NCBI RefSeq assembly: GCF_006539165.1
Contig: NZ_BJMM01000035.1
Span: forward strand, 1-64,000
Length of the DNA: 64,000 bases
Source of the DNA: Streptomyces cacaoi
Lineage (GTDB): Bacteria; Actinomycetota; Actinomycetes; Streptomycetales; Streptomycetaceae
Direction: 5' to 3'
Below are positions 8,267-16,033 of the stretch, in pieces. Within the stretch, counting starts at the first letter, position 1. Every line of letters starts with the position of its first letter. A model generated the notes under the pieces. The model ran no database searches. It saw only the letters and a list, made by a program, of their open reading frames with translations, and was not told where the DNA came from. The translations under genes were made by a program, and so were the position numbers.

Positions 8267-9241
8267 ATGATTCTGACCGTCACGCTCAATGCCGCCCTCG
8301 ACCTGACCTACCGCGTCCCCCGGCTCACCCCGCACGCGTCGCACCGCGTGCGGGACGTGAGCGAACGGCCCGGCGGCAAGGGGCTGAACGTCGCACGTGT
8401 GCTGGCGGCGCTCGGCCACCGCACCACCGTCACGGGCTTCGCCGGCGGCGACACCGGCCGGCAGCTGCGCGCACTCCTCGCCGGGGCCGCCGCCCCGGCG
8501 GGGGACGCGGAGGGGACGACGGAGCCGGAGCCGGGCCGGGTGACGGACGCGCTGGTGACGACGGCGGGGGCCACCCGCCGCACCGTCGGCGTCGTCGACG
8601 AGCACACCGGCGACACGACACAGCTGAACGAGCCAGGACCGCACATCGCCCCGGAGGAGTGGCAGGCCTTTCTGCGCACCTACACCGGGCTGCTGCGGCA
8701 AGGTACCGAGGCCGTCGCGCTGTGCGGCAGCCTGCCGCCCGGGCTGCCGGTGGGCGCGTACGCGACCCTCGTCAAGGAGGCCCGCACGGCCGGGGTCCCG
8801 GTGCTGCTGGACACCAGCGGCGAGCCGCTGCGCCGCGGGCTCGCGGCCCGTCCGGACCTGGTCAAGCCCAACGCCGAGGAACTGGCCGGGGTGACCGGCA
8901 CCACCGAGCCGCTGCGCGCCGCCCGCGCGGCCCGGCGCCGGGGCGCACGCGCGGTCGTCGCCTCGCTCGGCTCCGACGGCATGCTGCTGGTCACGGCGGA
9001 CGGCGCCTGGCGCGCGGCGGTACCGCAGCGGCTGGCGGGAAATCCCACGGGCGCCGGTGACTCGGCCGTCGCCGGGCTGCTCTCCGGCCTCGTCGAGGGG
9101 CTGCCCTGGCCGGACCGGCTCGCCCGCGCCGTCGCCCTCTCGGCGGCCACCGTCCTGGCGCCCGCGGCGGGCGAGTTCGACGCCGCCGCCTACGCGCGCC
9201 TCCTGCCGTCCGTCCCCGTCGAACAGACCGGTACGGGCTGA
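8267..9241 (+). CDS. PfkB/ribokinase family hexose-phosphate kinase (1-phosphofructokinase type)
   Basis: A 324-residue cytoplasmic kinase. The N-terminus MILTVTLNAALDLTYRV with RPGGKGLNVARVLAALG is the signature of the 1-phosphofructokinase/tagatose-6-phosphate kinase subgroup of PfkB. The C-terminal NPTGAGDSAVAGLLSG carries the catalytic Asp and anion hole. ATG 8267 is chosen over GTG 8252 because it begins the conserved strand and has GAGGGG 7 nt upstream. It lies 124 bp after nagA on the same strand and may be part of the aminosugar transcript; substrates could be fructose-1-phosphate or another sugar monophosphate. Exact specificity is unknown. Between its stop and the next gene the DNA is a short run of GACCGGCAG-like repeats. 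Confidence 0.82.
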   Translation: MILTVTLNAALDLTYRVPRLTPHASHRVRDVSERPGGKGLNVARVLAALGHRTTVTGFAGGDTGRQLRALLAGAAAPAGDAEGTTEPEPGRVTDALVTTAGATRRTVGVVDEHTGDTTQLNEPGPHIAPEEWQAFLRTYTGLLRQGTEAVALCGSLPPGLPVGAYATLVKEARTAGVPVLLDTSGEPLRRGLAARPDLVKPNAEELAGVTGTTEPLRAARAARRRGARAVVASLGSDGMLLVTADGAWRAAVPQRLAGNPTGAGDSAVAGLLSGLVEGLPWPDRLARAVALSAATVLAPAAGEFDAAAYARLLPSVPVEQTGTG

Positions 9242-9350
9242 CAGAACCGACAGGACCGGCAGAACCGGCAGGGCCGACAAGGCCGACGGGGCCGGGTGCC
9301 GCCGAGCGTTCCGGTGGGCGGCCTGCGCGCGGCGGGCCGCCCGGGAGGCG

Positions 9351-10343
9351 TCAGCCGCCCCAGCCCTTTTTCAGCCAGACCTGATCGAGGTTGGCCTCGC
9401 ACGAGTTGCCGTCCTCGCAGGAGATCTTGATGGCGTTCCGGCCCTTCTTGAGGGTGACGTTGGCCCAGGTCTTCGACCAGCCCTTGGCCCAGTCGCCCTC
9501 CTTGGCCCCGGACCAGTTCTTCATCCGCAGCGGCCGGTTCTGCTTCTCGCCGTTCACCGTCAGCGTGGCGTCCGCGTCCTTGCCGGGCACCCCGTAGCGC
9601 AGATACAGGCTGTACTGGCCCGGCGGGACGTCCTTCAGCTCCCAGGTCGCCGAGGCGCCCGGCTTGTTGAAGCCCGCCACATAAGTACCGCCACGGGACT
9701 GGGCGTTGGGCACGTCCTTCGCCGGCGCCGCGCCACCCGCGAGAGTGAGGCTGGCGGCGTCCTCCTTGGGCATCTGCGCCGGCTTGTCCTTCTTGTCGTC
9801 CTTCTCGTCCCCGGCCGGCCGGTCGTCCGTGTCGTTCTCCTGCGGCTTCCCGGCGTCCTCGGAACTGCCCGCCTGCGGCGTGCTCTTGCTGTCGTCCTTG
9901 TTGAAGACGATCGCCGCACCGATCCCGGCCACCACGGCGGCGACCACGGCTATGGCACCCACCAGCAGTCCGGTGCGGTTGCGTCCGCCCCGGCCGCCGC
10001 CCGCCGGTCCGCCGGCCTGCTGACGGCGGGCCGCGGCGCGCCCGCCCGGCATCGTCTCCGGCGCGGCGTAGTGCGGGCTCGGCTGCCCGGCCGGCGGCGC
10101 CGGCTGCTGCTGTTGCTGCTGCTGCGGGTAGCCGTAGCCGTACTGCCGCTCGCCGACCGCCCGCACCTGGTTGTACGAGCGACGGGGGACGCCGGGCTGC
10201 TGGGGCGCCGCACCGGCGGCGGAGGACTGCGCGCCACCCTCCTGCCGGTAGAGATAGGCGAACGGGTCGTCCTCGCCCTCCTGGGCCTGCGACCGGGAGG
10301 CATCCCCGGGCACGTTGCCCGCGCCGTTGTTCTCGGCGGTCAT
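9351..10343 (-). CDS. single-pass membrane protein with extracellular CBM35-like carbohydrate-binding domain
   Basis: Residues 1-120 are a cytoplasmic disordered region with a glutamine tract (Q7) and Pro/Gly-rich segments. One transmembrane helix follows (LLVGAIAVVAAVVAGIGAAIVF), then an acidic/lysine linker, then about 135 residues resembling CBM35/CBM6 modules (ASLTLAGGAAPAKDVPNAQSR, YLRYGVPGKDADATLTVNGE, GRNAIKISCEDGNSCEANLDQVWL). It probably binds a sugar polymer, perhaps uronic or cell-wall glycans, at the cell surface. ATG 10343 is preferred because GGAG sits 8 nt upstream; a GTG nine bases further upstream is possible. It stands alone, convergent with the PfkB kinase. Confidence 0.75.
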   Translation of the reverse strand: MTAENNGAGNVPGDASRSQAQEGEDDPFAYLYRQEGGAQSSAAGAAPQQPGVPRRSYNQVRAVGERQYGYGYPQQQQQQQPAPPAGQPSPHYAAPETMPGGRAAARRQQAGGPAGGGRGGRNRTGLLVGAIAVVAAVVAGIGAAIVFNKDDSKSTPQAGSSEDAGKPQENDTDDRPAGDEKDDKKDKPAQMPKEDAASLTLAGGAAPAKDVPNAQSRGGTYVAGFNKPGASATWELKDVPPGQYSLYLRYGVPGKDADATLTVNGEKQNRPLRMKNWSGAKEGDWAKGWSKTWANVTLKKGRNAIKISCEDGNSCEANLDQVWLKKGWGG

Positions 10344-11026
10344 CCCCTTCACTCCCTACTGCGTCAGGTATCCGGGCGAGCCTACCTCTCCCGGGCGAAC
10401 GGCAGTCTTCGGTCGCGGAGCGATCATTCCGCGCCCTCCGAGGCTCCGTTCACCTGGGGCAGCGAGCCCGTACCAGCCCTGCACAACCCCGGTACCAGCC
10501 CTGCACAACCCCGGGGTACCGCGCCTTCGCCGGCACCCGGCGGAGCCCGGTCCCGGCGGCCTCGCGTACCCGGGACCGTCCGGCCCATGTACCGGCCACG
10601 GAATGGACCGGCTCACACCGGTACACACCGCCCAGCGCCGCTCGGCACCCTCCGGCACTGCCCACTGCTGCCCACTGCTGCCCACTGCTGCTCAGCACTG
10701 CTCACTGCTGCCCAGCGCTGCCCAGCGGGCCGCCCGGTGCCGCTCAGGCGCCGGCTCGGCACCGGCCCGGCCCCGGCGGCACCGGCCCGCACAGCCCGTG
10801 CTCGTCCGATCCGTAGCCGTCGGGTCGGTGGCCGTCGGGTCCGTGGCCGTCCGGCCCGTGACCGTCGGGTCCGGCCGCACCGGTCCGCGCCCGAGACAGC
10901 GGGTCGCTTCGGGTCGCTCCGGGTGACACGTCCTCGTACTGCCCCACACGTCACACTTCCTGAAGCTGTGACCCCTGAAGACCCGTATCCGGTTCCCGGC
11001 AGCGGCCCCGCACCTGACCGCGGGGC
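10344..11026. repeat. intergenic region with three low-complexity repeat patches
   Basis: No gene is supported in this 683-bp gap. It carries a near-duplicate 22-mer (GTACCAGCCCTGCACAACCC at about 10470 and 10491), a tandem 9-mer array of CCCACTGCTG-type units at about 10657-10730, and repeats of GTCGGGTCCGTGGCC at about 10815-10880. Apparent reading frames here translate to repetitive peptides on all strands and are ignored. The promoter of the CBM35-like gene must lie at the left end. Confidence 0.6.
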
Positions 11027-12883
11027 TCAGCCGGCCCTGCGGTGGCCCTTCGCGCGGGAGCGCTTCTCGACGTACATGCGCTGGTCGGCGGATTGCAGGA
11101 TCTCCTCGGCCGTCAGGCCGCAGGCCGCCCAGCCGATGCCGAAGCTGGCCCCCACCTGCACCGACCGGGCGCCCTCGATGGCGATCGGCGGGATGATCGC
11201 GTTGCGCAGCCGCACCGCGAGGTCCTCCGCCTCGGAGCGGCCGAGCCCGTCGGCGAGGACGACGAACTCGTCCCCGCCGAGCCGGGCGACGGTGTCGTCG
11301 TCCCGCACCCCGGCCGAGAGCCGCCGGGCGACCTCGACGAGGACGGCGTCGCCCGCGTTGTGCCCGTAGTGGTCGTTGATGGACTTGAACCCGTCCAAGT
11401 CGCAGAAGAGGACGGCGAGCCCCTTCTCGCCGGGCCCGTCGCCCTCGGGTGGGAACGTGTGGACGTGGTGAGCGCCGCCCTGGCCGGCCCCGTGCCCGCC
11501 GGGTACCGGAACGGCGGGGAAGCCGGGCAGACCGTTGCCCGGCGGAGCGGCCTGCCGGCCGTCGGGCGCCACGGCGGACAGCCCGGAGAACGACTCGGTG
11601 AACGGCTCTGTGAACGGCTCGGGGTACGGCTCGACGGCCTCGGTACCGGGGCCACCGGGTATGCCCCTCGCGTCGAAGTCCCCGAACTCCGCGGCGCCCG
11701 CGCCGGGTTCGGCACCGAAGCCGAATCCGTCACCGAACCGCTCGGCGCCCTCGTCGAAGGCCCCTTCGGCACCGACGGCACCACCGGGCACACCCGCGCC
11801 CGCGCGCCCCAGATCGCACAGCCGGGCCCCGAGCCGGGTCCGCAGCTCGGCGGCGTTCGGCAGGCCCGTCAGCGAGTCGTGGCTGGCGCGGTGGGCGAGC
11901 TGGAGCTCGTGCCGCTTGCGCTCCTCGATGTCCTCGACGTGCGTGAGCAGATAGCGCGGGCCGTCGGCCGCGTCGGCCACGACCGAGTTGCGCAGCGAGA
12001 CCCACACATAGCTGCCGTCCCGCCGCGCGAGCCGCAGCTCGGCCCGGCCGCCCGCCGCCGAGGTGCGCAGCAGGGTCCCGATGTCGTCGGGGTGCACCAG
12101 GTCGGAGAAGGAGTAGCGGCGCATCGCGGCGGCCGGTCTGCCCAGCAGGCGGCACAGCGCGTCGTTGCTGCGCAGCAGCCGTCCGTGCTGGTCACCGCCC
12201 ATCTCGGCGACGGCCATCCCGCTGGGCGCGTACTCGAACGCCTGCCGGAAGCTCTCCTCGCTCGCGCGCAGCGCCTGCTGTTCGCGCTCCAGCCGCACCA
12301 GGGCCCGCTGCATGTTCGAGCGCAGCCGTGCGTTGCTGATCGCGATCGCGGCCTGTGACGCGTACATCTGGAGGGCCTCGCAGCCCCAGGCGCCCGGCCG
12401 CCGCCCGTTGCGGGGCTTGTCCACAGAGAGCACGCCGAGCAGTTCGCCGTCGGAGGCGTGCAGGGGCGCGAAGAGCCGGTCCATCGGGTGCCAGGCGTCC
12501 GGCCGGTCGGCGATCACCGACGGGGTGTGCCACTGCGGAACGTCGTCCTCGTCGAGCACCCAGCCCTCGGTGTACGGGATGAAGCGGAGCGATCCCCACT
12601 GCTCGCCCATGGTCAGCCGACGCTCCCAGGAGGCGCGGGAGCCGACGCGGCCCGCCATCATGGCCTCGGCGGCCGGGGATCCCGCGAGGGCGGCGACGAC
12701 GAGGTCACCGTCGGCGCGCACCAGGTTGACGGCGGCTATCTCGAAGCCGAGCCCCTCGACGACGCCGTCGGCCACGGTCTGGAGAGTGTCGGCGAGACTG
12801 CGGGCCGTGTTGAGCCCGGCGACGACATGGTGCAACTGGCGCAGACTGGCGAGGCGGACATACGGCTCCGACTCGGTTTCCAT
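11027..12883 (-). CDS. cdgB: GAF-PAS-GGDEF diguanylate cyclase, CdgB-type
   Basis: A 618-residue cytoplasmic enzyme making cyclic di-GMP from two GTP. GAF spans about residues 25-190, PAS/PAC 210-325, and the GGDEF domain starts at 336 (DSLTGLPN) with the intact motif GGDEF at 536-540. An inhibitory I-site RDDD lies at 527-530, exactly five residues before it, so product inhibition is likely. Odd: about 130 low-complexity residues (360-488, Gly/Ala/Pro/Glu-rich with TEPFTESF) interrupt the GGDEF domain between DSLTGLPN and LFCDLDGFKSINDHYGH. In Streptomyces, CdgB links c-di-GMP to development and is a BldD target. A BldD-like dyad is present 146 bp upstream. GGAGGG precedes the ATG. Assignment to CdgB rests on domain order and neighbourhood. 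Confidence 0.88.
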   Translation of the reverse strand: METESEPYVRLASLRQLHHVVAGLNTARSLADTLQTVADGVVEGLGFEIAAVNLVRADGDLVVAALAGSPAAEAMMAGRVGSRASWERRLTMGEQWGSLRFIPYTEGWVLDEDDVPQWHTPSVIADRPDAWHPMDRLFAPLHASDGELLGVLSVDKPRNGRRPGAWGCEALQMYASQAAIAISNARLRSNMQRALVRLEREQQALRASEESFRQAFEYAPSGMAVAEMGGDQHGRLLRSNDALCRLLGRPAAAMRRYSFSDLVHPDDIGTLLRTSAAGGRAELRLARRDGSYVWVSLRNSVVADAADGPRYLLTHVEDIEERKRHELQLAHRASHDSLTGLPNAAELRTRLGARLCDLGRAGAGVPGGAVGAEGAFDEGAERFGDGFGFGAEPGAGAAEFGDFDARGIPGGPGTEAVEPYPEPFTEPFTESFSGLSAVAPDGRQAAPPGNGLPGFPAVPVPGGHGAGQGGAHHVHTFPPEGDGPGEKGLAVLFCDLDGFKSINDHYGHNAGDAVLVEVARRLSAGVRDDDTVARLGGDEFVVLADGLGRSEAEDLAVRLRNAIIPPIAIEGARSVQVGASFGIGWAACGLTAEEILQSADQRMYVEKRSRAKGHRRAG

Positions 12884-13028
12884 AGCCCTCCCCCTGAGCC
12901 TTTTACGTCAACTCCAAGGTGTTCTCGGGACTCCACCGGTCTCGCTGACTTCGCGATCCAACTGCCTCCGGCCACTGAATCACAGCGAGCTGTTCACCCG
13001 GTACACAGGGTCAACAATTCCTGCCCTC

Positions 13029-13044
13029 TGTGACTCAAGTCACA
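13029..13044. promoter_or_regulatory. BldD-like operator in the cdgB upstream region
   Basis: TGTGACTCAAGTCACA is an inverted repeat with perfect 7-bp arms, 146 bp upstream of the cdgB ATG. It fits the older BldD consensus AGTGA(n)TCAC well and the 15-bp TNAC...GTNA box less exactly. cdgB is a known BldD target in S. coelicolor. I see no gene in the rest of the 467-bp gap (12884-13350). Confidence 0.5.
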
Positions 13045-13350
13045 ACAGTGTGCGACGAGTTGACTCCGCCGCGTACGCCCCACCCACCTCGCGGGCCGCA
13101 CGGAACACACACCTTCCCGCGCCCGCCGGAAAGCCTCCGCCCCTCCCCCACCGGCTCCCGCGGGCCTCCCCGCCCCGTCCGCCGCGCGACTTCCCGCACC
13201 CCTCGGCGCGGACCGGCGGACCGGCTGTGACCTGTGCCTCTTCCGGCCCGGCCGGACGGCTGTGACACTGGGACGGGGCCCTCGGGTCCTAGTCCCCGCC
13301 TGGTCCCGGAGGCCGATGCGGCCCCTCCGGCCGATCGTTAGCGTATACAC

Positions 13351-13914
13351 GTGTCCCACGCAGCGCAGCAGCAGATGACCCACGCCACCACGCCGGTACC
13401 CCATCCTGAAGGGGTGAGCGAGGAAGAGTTCCGCGCGGCCATGGCGCGGCTGGCGGCCGGAGTCGTGCTCGTCACCGCGCACGACCCCGAGGAGGGCGCA
13501 CGCGGCGAGGACGTCGGCATGACGGCCACCGCGTTCATGTCCGTCTCCCTCGACCCGCCGCTCGTGCTCATCAGCCTGCGCGACGGATCCCGCATGGACG
13601 AACTCCTCGAACGCCAGGAGCTGTGGGCCGTCTCCGTCCTGACCGAGGGACAACGCCAGACCGCCGGTCGTTTCGCCATGAAGGGGCGGCTCAGCGACCG
13701 GCTCCTCTTCCAGGAACTCCCGCACACGCACGGCACATCGACGGGAGCCCCCCTGGTCGACGGCGCGCTCGCCGCCGTCGAGTGCCGCACCGAGCAGCGG
13801 ATCGCCGCGGGGGACCACACCCTCCTCGTCGGCCGGGTGCTCGCCACCCGGCTCGGCGCGTCCGAGGGCGGTCCCCTGCTCTACCACAGCGGGCGCTACC
13901 GGTCCCTCGGCTGA
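13351..13914 (+). CDS. flavin reductase domain protein
   Basis: A 187-residue protein of the FMN-binding flavin reductase-like fold: FRAAMARLAAGVVLVTAHD, GMTATAFMSVSLDPPLVLISL, ELWAVSVLTEGQRQTAGRF, and a C-terminal HTLLVGRVLATRL...LLYHSGRYRSLG. It probably reduces FMN or FAD with NAD(P)H, or serves as the reductase partner of a flavin monooxygenase encoded elsewhere. The GTG at 13351 has no Shine-Dalgarno, but TAGCGT lies 7 nt before it, which would place transcription start at or near the GTG: a possible leaderless mRNA. An ATG at 13375 is the alternative start. Neighbours do not specify a substrate. Confidence 0.82.
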   Translation: MSHAAQQQMTHATTPVPHPEGVSEEEFRAAMARLAAGVVLVTAHDPEEGARGEDVGMTATAFMSVSLDPPLVLISLRDGSRMDELLERQELWAVSVLTEGQRQTAGRFAMKGRLSDRLLFQELPHTHGTSTGAPLVDGALAAVECRTEQRIAAGDHTLLVGRVLATRLGASEGGPLLYHSGRYRSLG

Positions 13915-14023
13915 ACCCCGGTGCCGCCGACGCCTGTCGGGCACGTCGAGCCGTCACCGGACCCGGCGTTCCGGCTCCCGTCGGGGCGCACCCCGGACGA
14001 TCCCGCGCGGCCTGCGGCGCCGC

Positions 14024-14455
14024 TCACTGCCAACCGCGCCCCGAGCGCCCCTTCTTGATCTCGCTGCGCTGCTTCTTCTGCCGCAGCCGCCGCTCGTTGA
14101 CCCCGCGCGGCACCTTCTTGCGGCGGCGCTGCGGGGGCGGCGGAGCCGTCGCCTCCGCCAGCAGCGAGGCCATGCGCACCAGCGCCGTCTCCCGGTTGCG
14201 CCACTGCGAGCGGTGCTCGGCGGCCCGGACGACCAGGACGCCGCCGTCCACCAGCCGCCCCGCCAGCCGTTCCAGCGCGCGCTGCTTCCACACCTCGGGC
14301 AGCGCCTCCGTGCGCGCCAGGTCGAAGCGCAGCTCGGCCTGGCTGTCGCTGGTGTTCACATGCTGCCCGCCGGGCCCCGAGGACCGCGAGAAACGCCAGG
14401 TCAGCTCGGACTCCGGCAGGGAGACCGAGCCGCGGATGACATAGGGACCGGACAT
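14024..14455 (-). CDS. arfB: alternative ribosome-rescue peptidyl-tRNA hydrolase ArfB (YaeJ type)
   Basis: A 143-residue class-I release-factor-like protein lacking the codon-recognition domains. The catalytic GGQ is in SRSSGPGGQHVNTSDS (about 31-46), and the C-terminal tail is strongly basic (RRRKKVPRGVNERRLRQKKQRSEIKKGR), as needed to enter the empty mRNA channel. ArfB frees ribosomes stalled on mRNAs without a stop codon by hydrolysing peptidyl-tRNA. The start is placed at ATG 14455 (MSGPYVIRG). An ATG three codons upstream (14464) is also possible, and neither has a strong ribosome-binding site. It is monocistronic, facing the flavin reductase gene. Confidence 0.88.
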   Translation of the reverse strand: MSGPYVIRGSVSLPESELTWRFSRSSGPGGQHVNTSDSQAELRFDLARTEALPEVWKQRALERLAGRLVDGGVLVVRAAEHRSQWRNRETALVRMASLLAEATAPPPPQRRRKKVPRGVNERRLRQKKQRSEIKKGRSGRGWQ

Positions 14456-14784
14456 ACGTTCCATGGTCCGTCGTGAACGCGCCGGCGTCATCCGGATTCG
14501 GCACTCCGGGGCACCGCGGCGGCGCGGGGCGGCACCGGGGACGGGGCCGGGCAGCGCCGGAGACGGGGCCGGGAACCGGGCCCGGAGCGGCGACCGACGG
14601 CACCCGGCGGCCTCCGAGGCGGGGCTCGGAATCGGCGCCGGAACCCCGGCGTAGGTAAAGAAAGCAAAGAACCTGGAACCCGCCCGTCCCCCGGCTGCGT
14701 TGTGGTGATTGTGAGGTCCCGACCTCGCGCCGGTCTCCCGGAGACCTCCTGCCAGCGCAGTTCACGAACAGAAGGGCATCCCCA

Positions 14785-15360
14785 ATGGCTGTAAGCCTGT
14801 CCAAGGGCGGCAATGTTTCGCTGACCAAGGAGGCACCGGGCCTGAGCGCCGTCACGGTCGGCCTCGGCTGGGACGTCCGTACCACGACCGGCACCGACTT
14901 CGACCTGGACGCCAGCGCCATCGCGGTCAACCAGGAGGGCAAGGTCTACTCGGACCAGCACTTCATCTTCTTCAACAACAAGGCCACCCCGGACCAGTCC
15001 ATCGTCCACACCGGCGACAACGTCACCGGCGAGGGCGAGGGCGACGACGAGCAGATCAACGTCAACCTGGCCGCGCTCCCGGCCGACATCGACAAGATCG
15101 TCTTCCCGGTCTCCATCTACGACGCGGAGAGCCGCAGCCAGAACTTCGGCCAGGTCCGGAACGCGTTCATCCGCATCGTCAACCAGGCCGACAGCAGCGA
15201 GATCGCCCGCTACGACCTGAGCGAGGACGCCGCCACCGAGACGGCCATGGTCTTCGGCGAGCTGTACCGCAACGGCGCCGAGTGGAAGTTCCGCGCCGTG
15301 GGCCAGGGTTACGCCTCCGGCCTGGTCGGTATCGCCCAGGACTTCGGCGTCAACGTCTGA
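14785..15360 (+). CDS. TerD family calcium-binding stress protein
   Basis: A 191-residue, full-length TerD-domain protein: VSLSKGGNVSLTKEAPGLSAV, GLGWDVRTTTGTDFDLDASAI, VYSDQHFIFFNNKATPDQSIVHTGDNVTGEGEGDDE, and a C-terminal EWKFRAVGQGY. The acidic loops (DFDLDAS, GEGDDEQ) match the calcium-binding sites known in TerD. Streptomyces carry many paralogs; single copies like this one are linked to stress tolerance and to differentiation rather than proven tellurite resistance. The start has AGAAGGGC 9-16 nt upstream. No other ter genes are adjacent. Confidence 0.9.
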   Translation: MAVSLSKGGNVSLTKEAPGLSAVTVGLGWDVRTTTGTDFDLDASAIAVNQEGKVYSDQHFIFFNNKATPDQSIVHTGDNVTGEGEGDDEQINVNLAALPADIDKIVFPVSIYDAESRSQNFGQVRNAFIRIVNQADSSEIARYDLSEDAATETAMVFGELYRNGAEWKFRAVGQGYASGLVGIAQDFGVNV

Positions 15361-15519
15361 GTTCCGGCACCGCGGCGCTGCCGCGCCGTACCGCCGGCAG
15401 GGGGCGGGGCGCCCGCCCCGCCCCCTGCGCACGCCTGCCCCCGCGCGCCCTCGCGCCCGGGCACGCCTGCCGCCGCCCGCCCCGAAAGCACCGGGCACGC
15501 CCCGTGGGACGATCGCCCC

Positions 15520-16017
15520 GTGCTCGACATCGGCTACTCCCTCTCCCACCGCTTCCCCGACCCGCCGCAGACGGACTACGCGACGGCGGACATCCACGCG
15601 CTGCGGCACGATCTGTTCTGCGGTGACGTCCACCTCGCCGACACCGCCGCCGACCGCGAACTGTCCACAGCCTGGGGATGGGTGCCCGTCCTGGACTTCG
15701 CCTGGGCACTGTGCGACATCACCGAACGGCTCGACCGCGACCCCCTCGGCAACAGGTCTCCCGGCCCCCAGCGCGCCGAACTGGACTTCACCGAGTCGAC
15801 GGACGCGCTCCGGTTCACCCGTCGCTTCGGCTGGGTCGAGATCACCGCCGACTGGACCCCGGACGGCGAGGAACCGCTGACGTTCTCGCACACCGAACTC
15901 CGCCGCGAGGCCCGGGACTTCCTGCACGACCTGCTCGCGGACCTCACCGAACTGCACGAGGGCCTGGACGCCAATCCGGCCCTGTGGACCCTCGGCGCCC
16001 GCTACCCCCGCGTCTGA
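15520..16017 (+). CDS. hypothetical protein, conserved-looking
   Basis: I do not recognise this 165-residue protein. It is rich in Trp, Asp and Glu (WGWVPVLDFAWALCDI, RFTRRFGWVEITADWTPDGEE, RDFLHDLLADLTELHEGLDANP), with no signal peptide or membrane segment, and reads as a compact alpha/beta cytoplasmic protein. It starts at GTG 15520, soon after a GC-rich 160-bp gap following TerD, and ends 17 bp from the convergent alpha-galactosidase stop. Codon use is typical for the genome, supporting a real gene. A role in immunity or as a small accessory protein cannot be judged. Confidence 0.65.
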   Translation: MLDIGYSLSHRFPDPPQTDYATADIHALRHDLFCGDVHLADTAADRELSTAWGWVPVLDFAWALCDITERLDRDPLGNRSPGPQRAELDFTESTDALRFTRRFGWVEITADWTPDGEEPLTFSHTELRREARDFLHDLLADLTELHEGLDANPALWTLGARYPRV

Positions 16018-16033
16018 CCCGCGCCCGGCCCGC

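Noticed and set aside
10655..10730. A CRISPR array in the CCCACTGCTG repeats
   Set aside because: Units are 9-10 bp, in direct tandem with no unique spacers, and no cas genes are present.
14785..15360. A tellurite-resistance cluster
   Set aside because: Only a single TerD-domain gene is present; no terABCEZ partners lie nearby.
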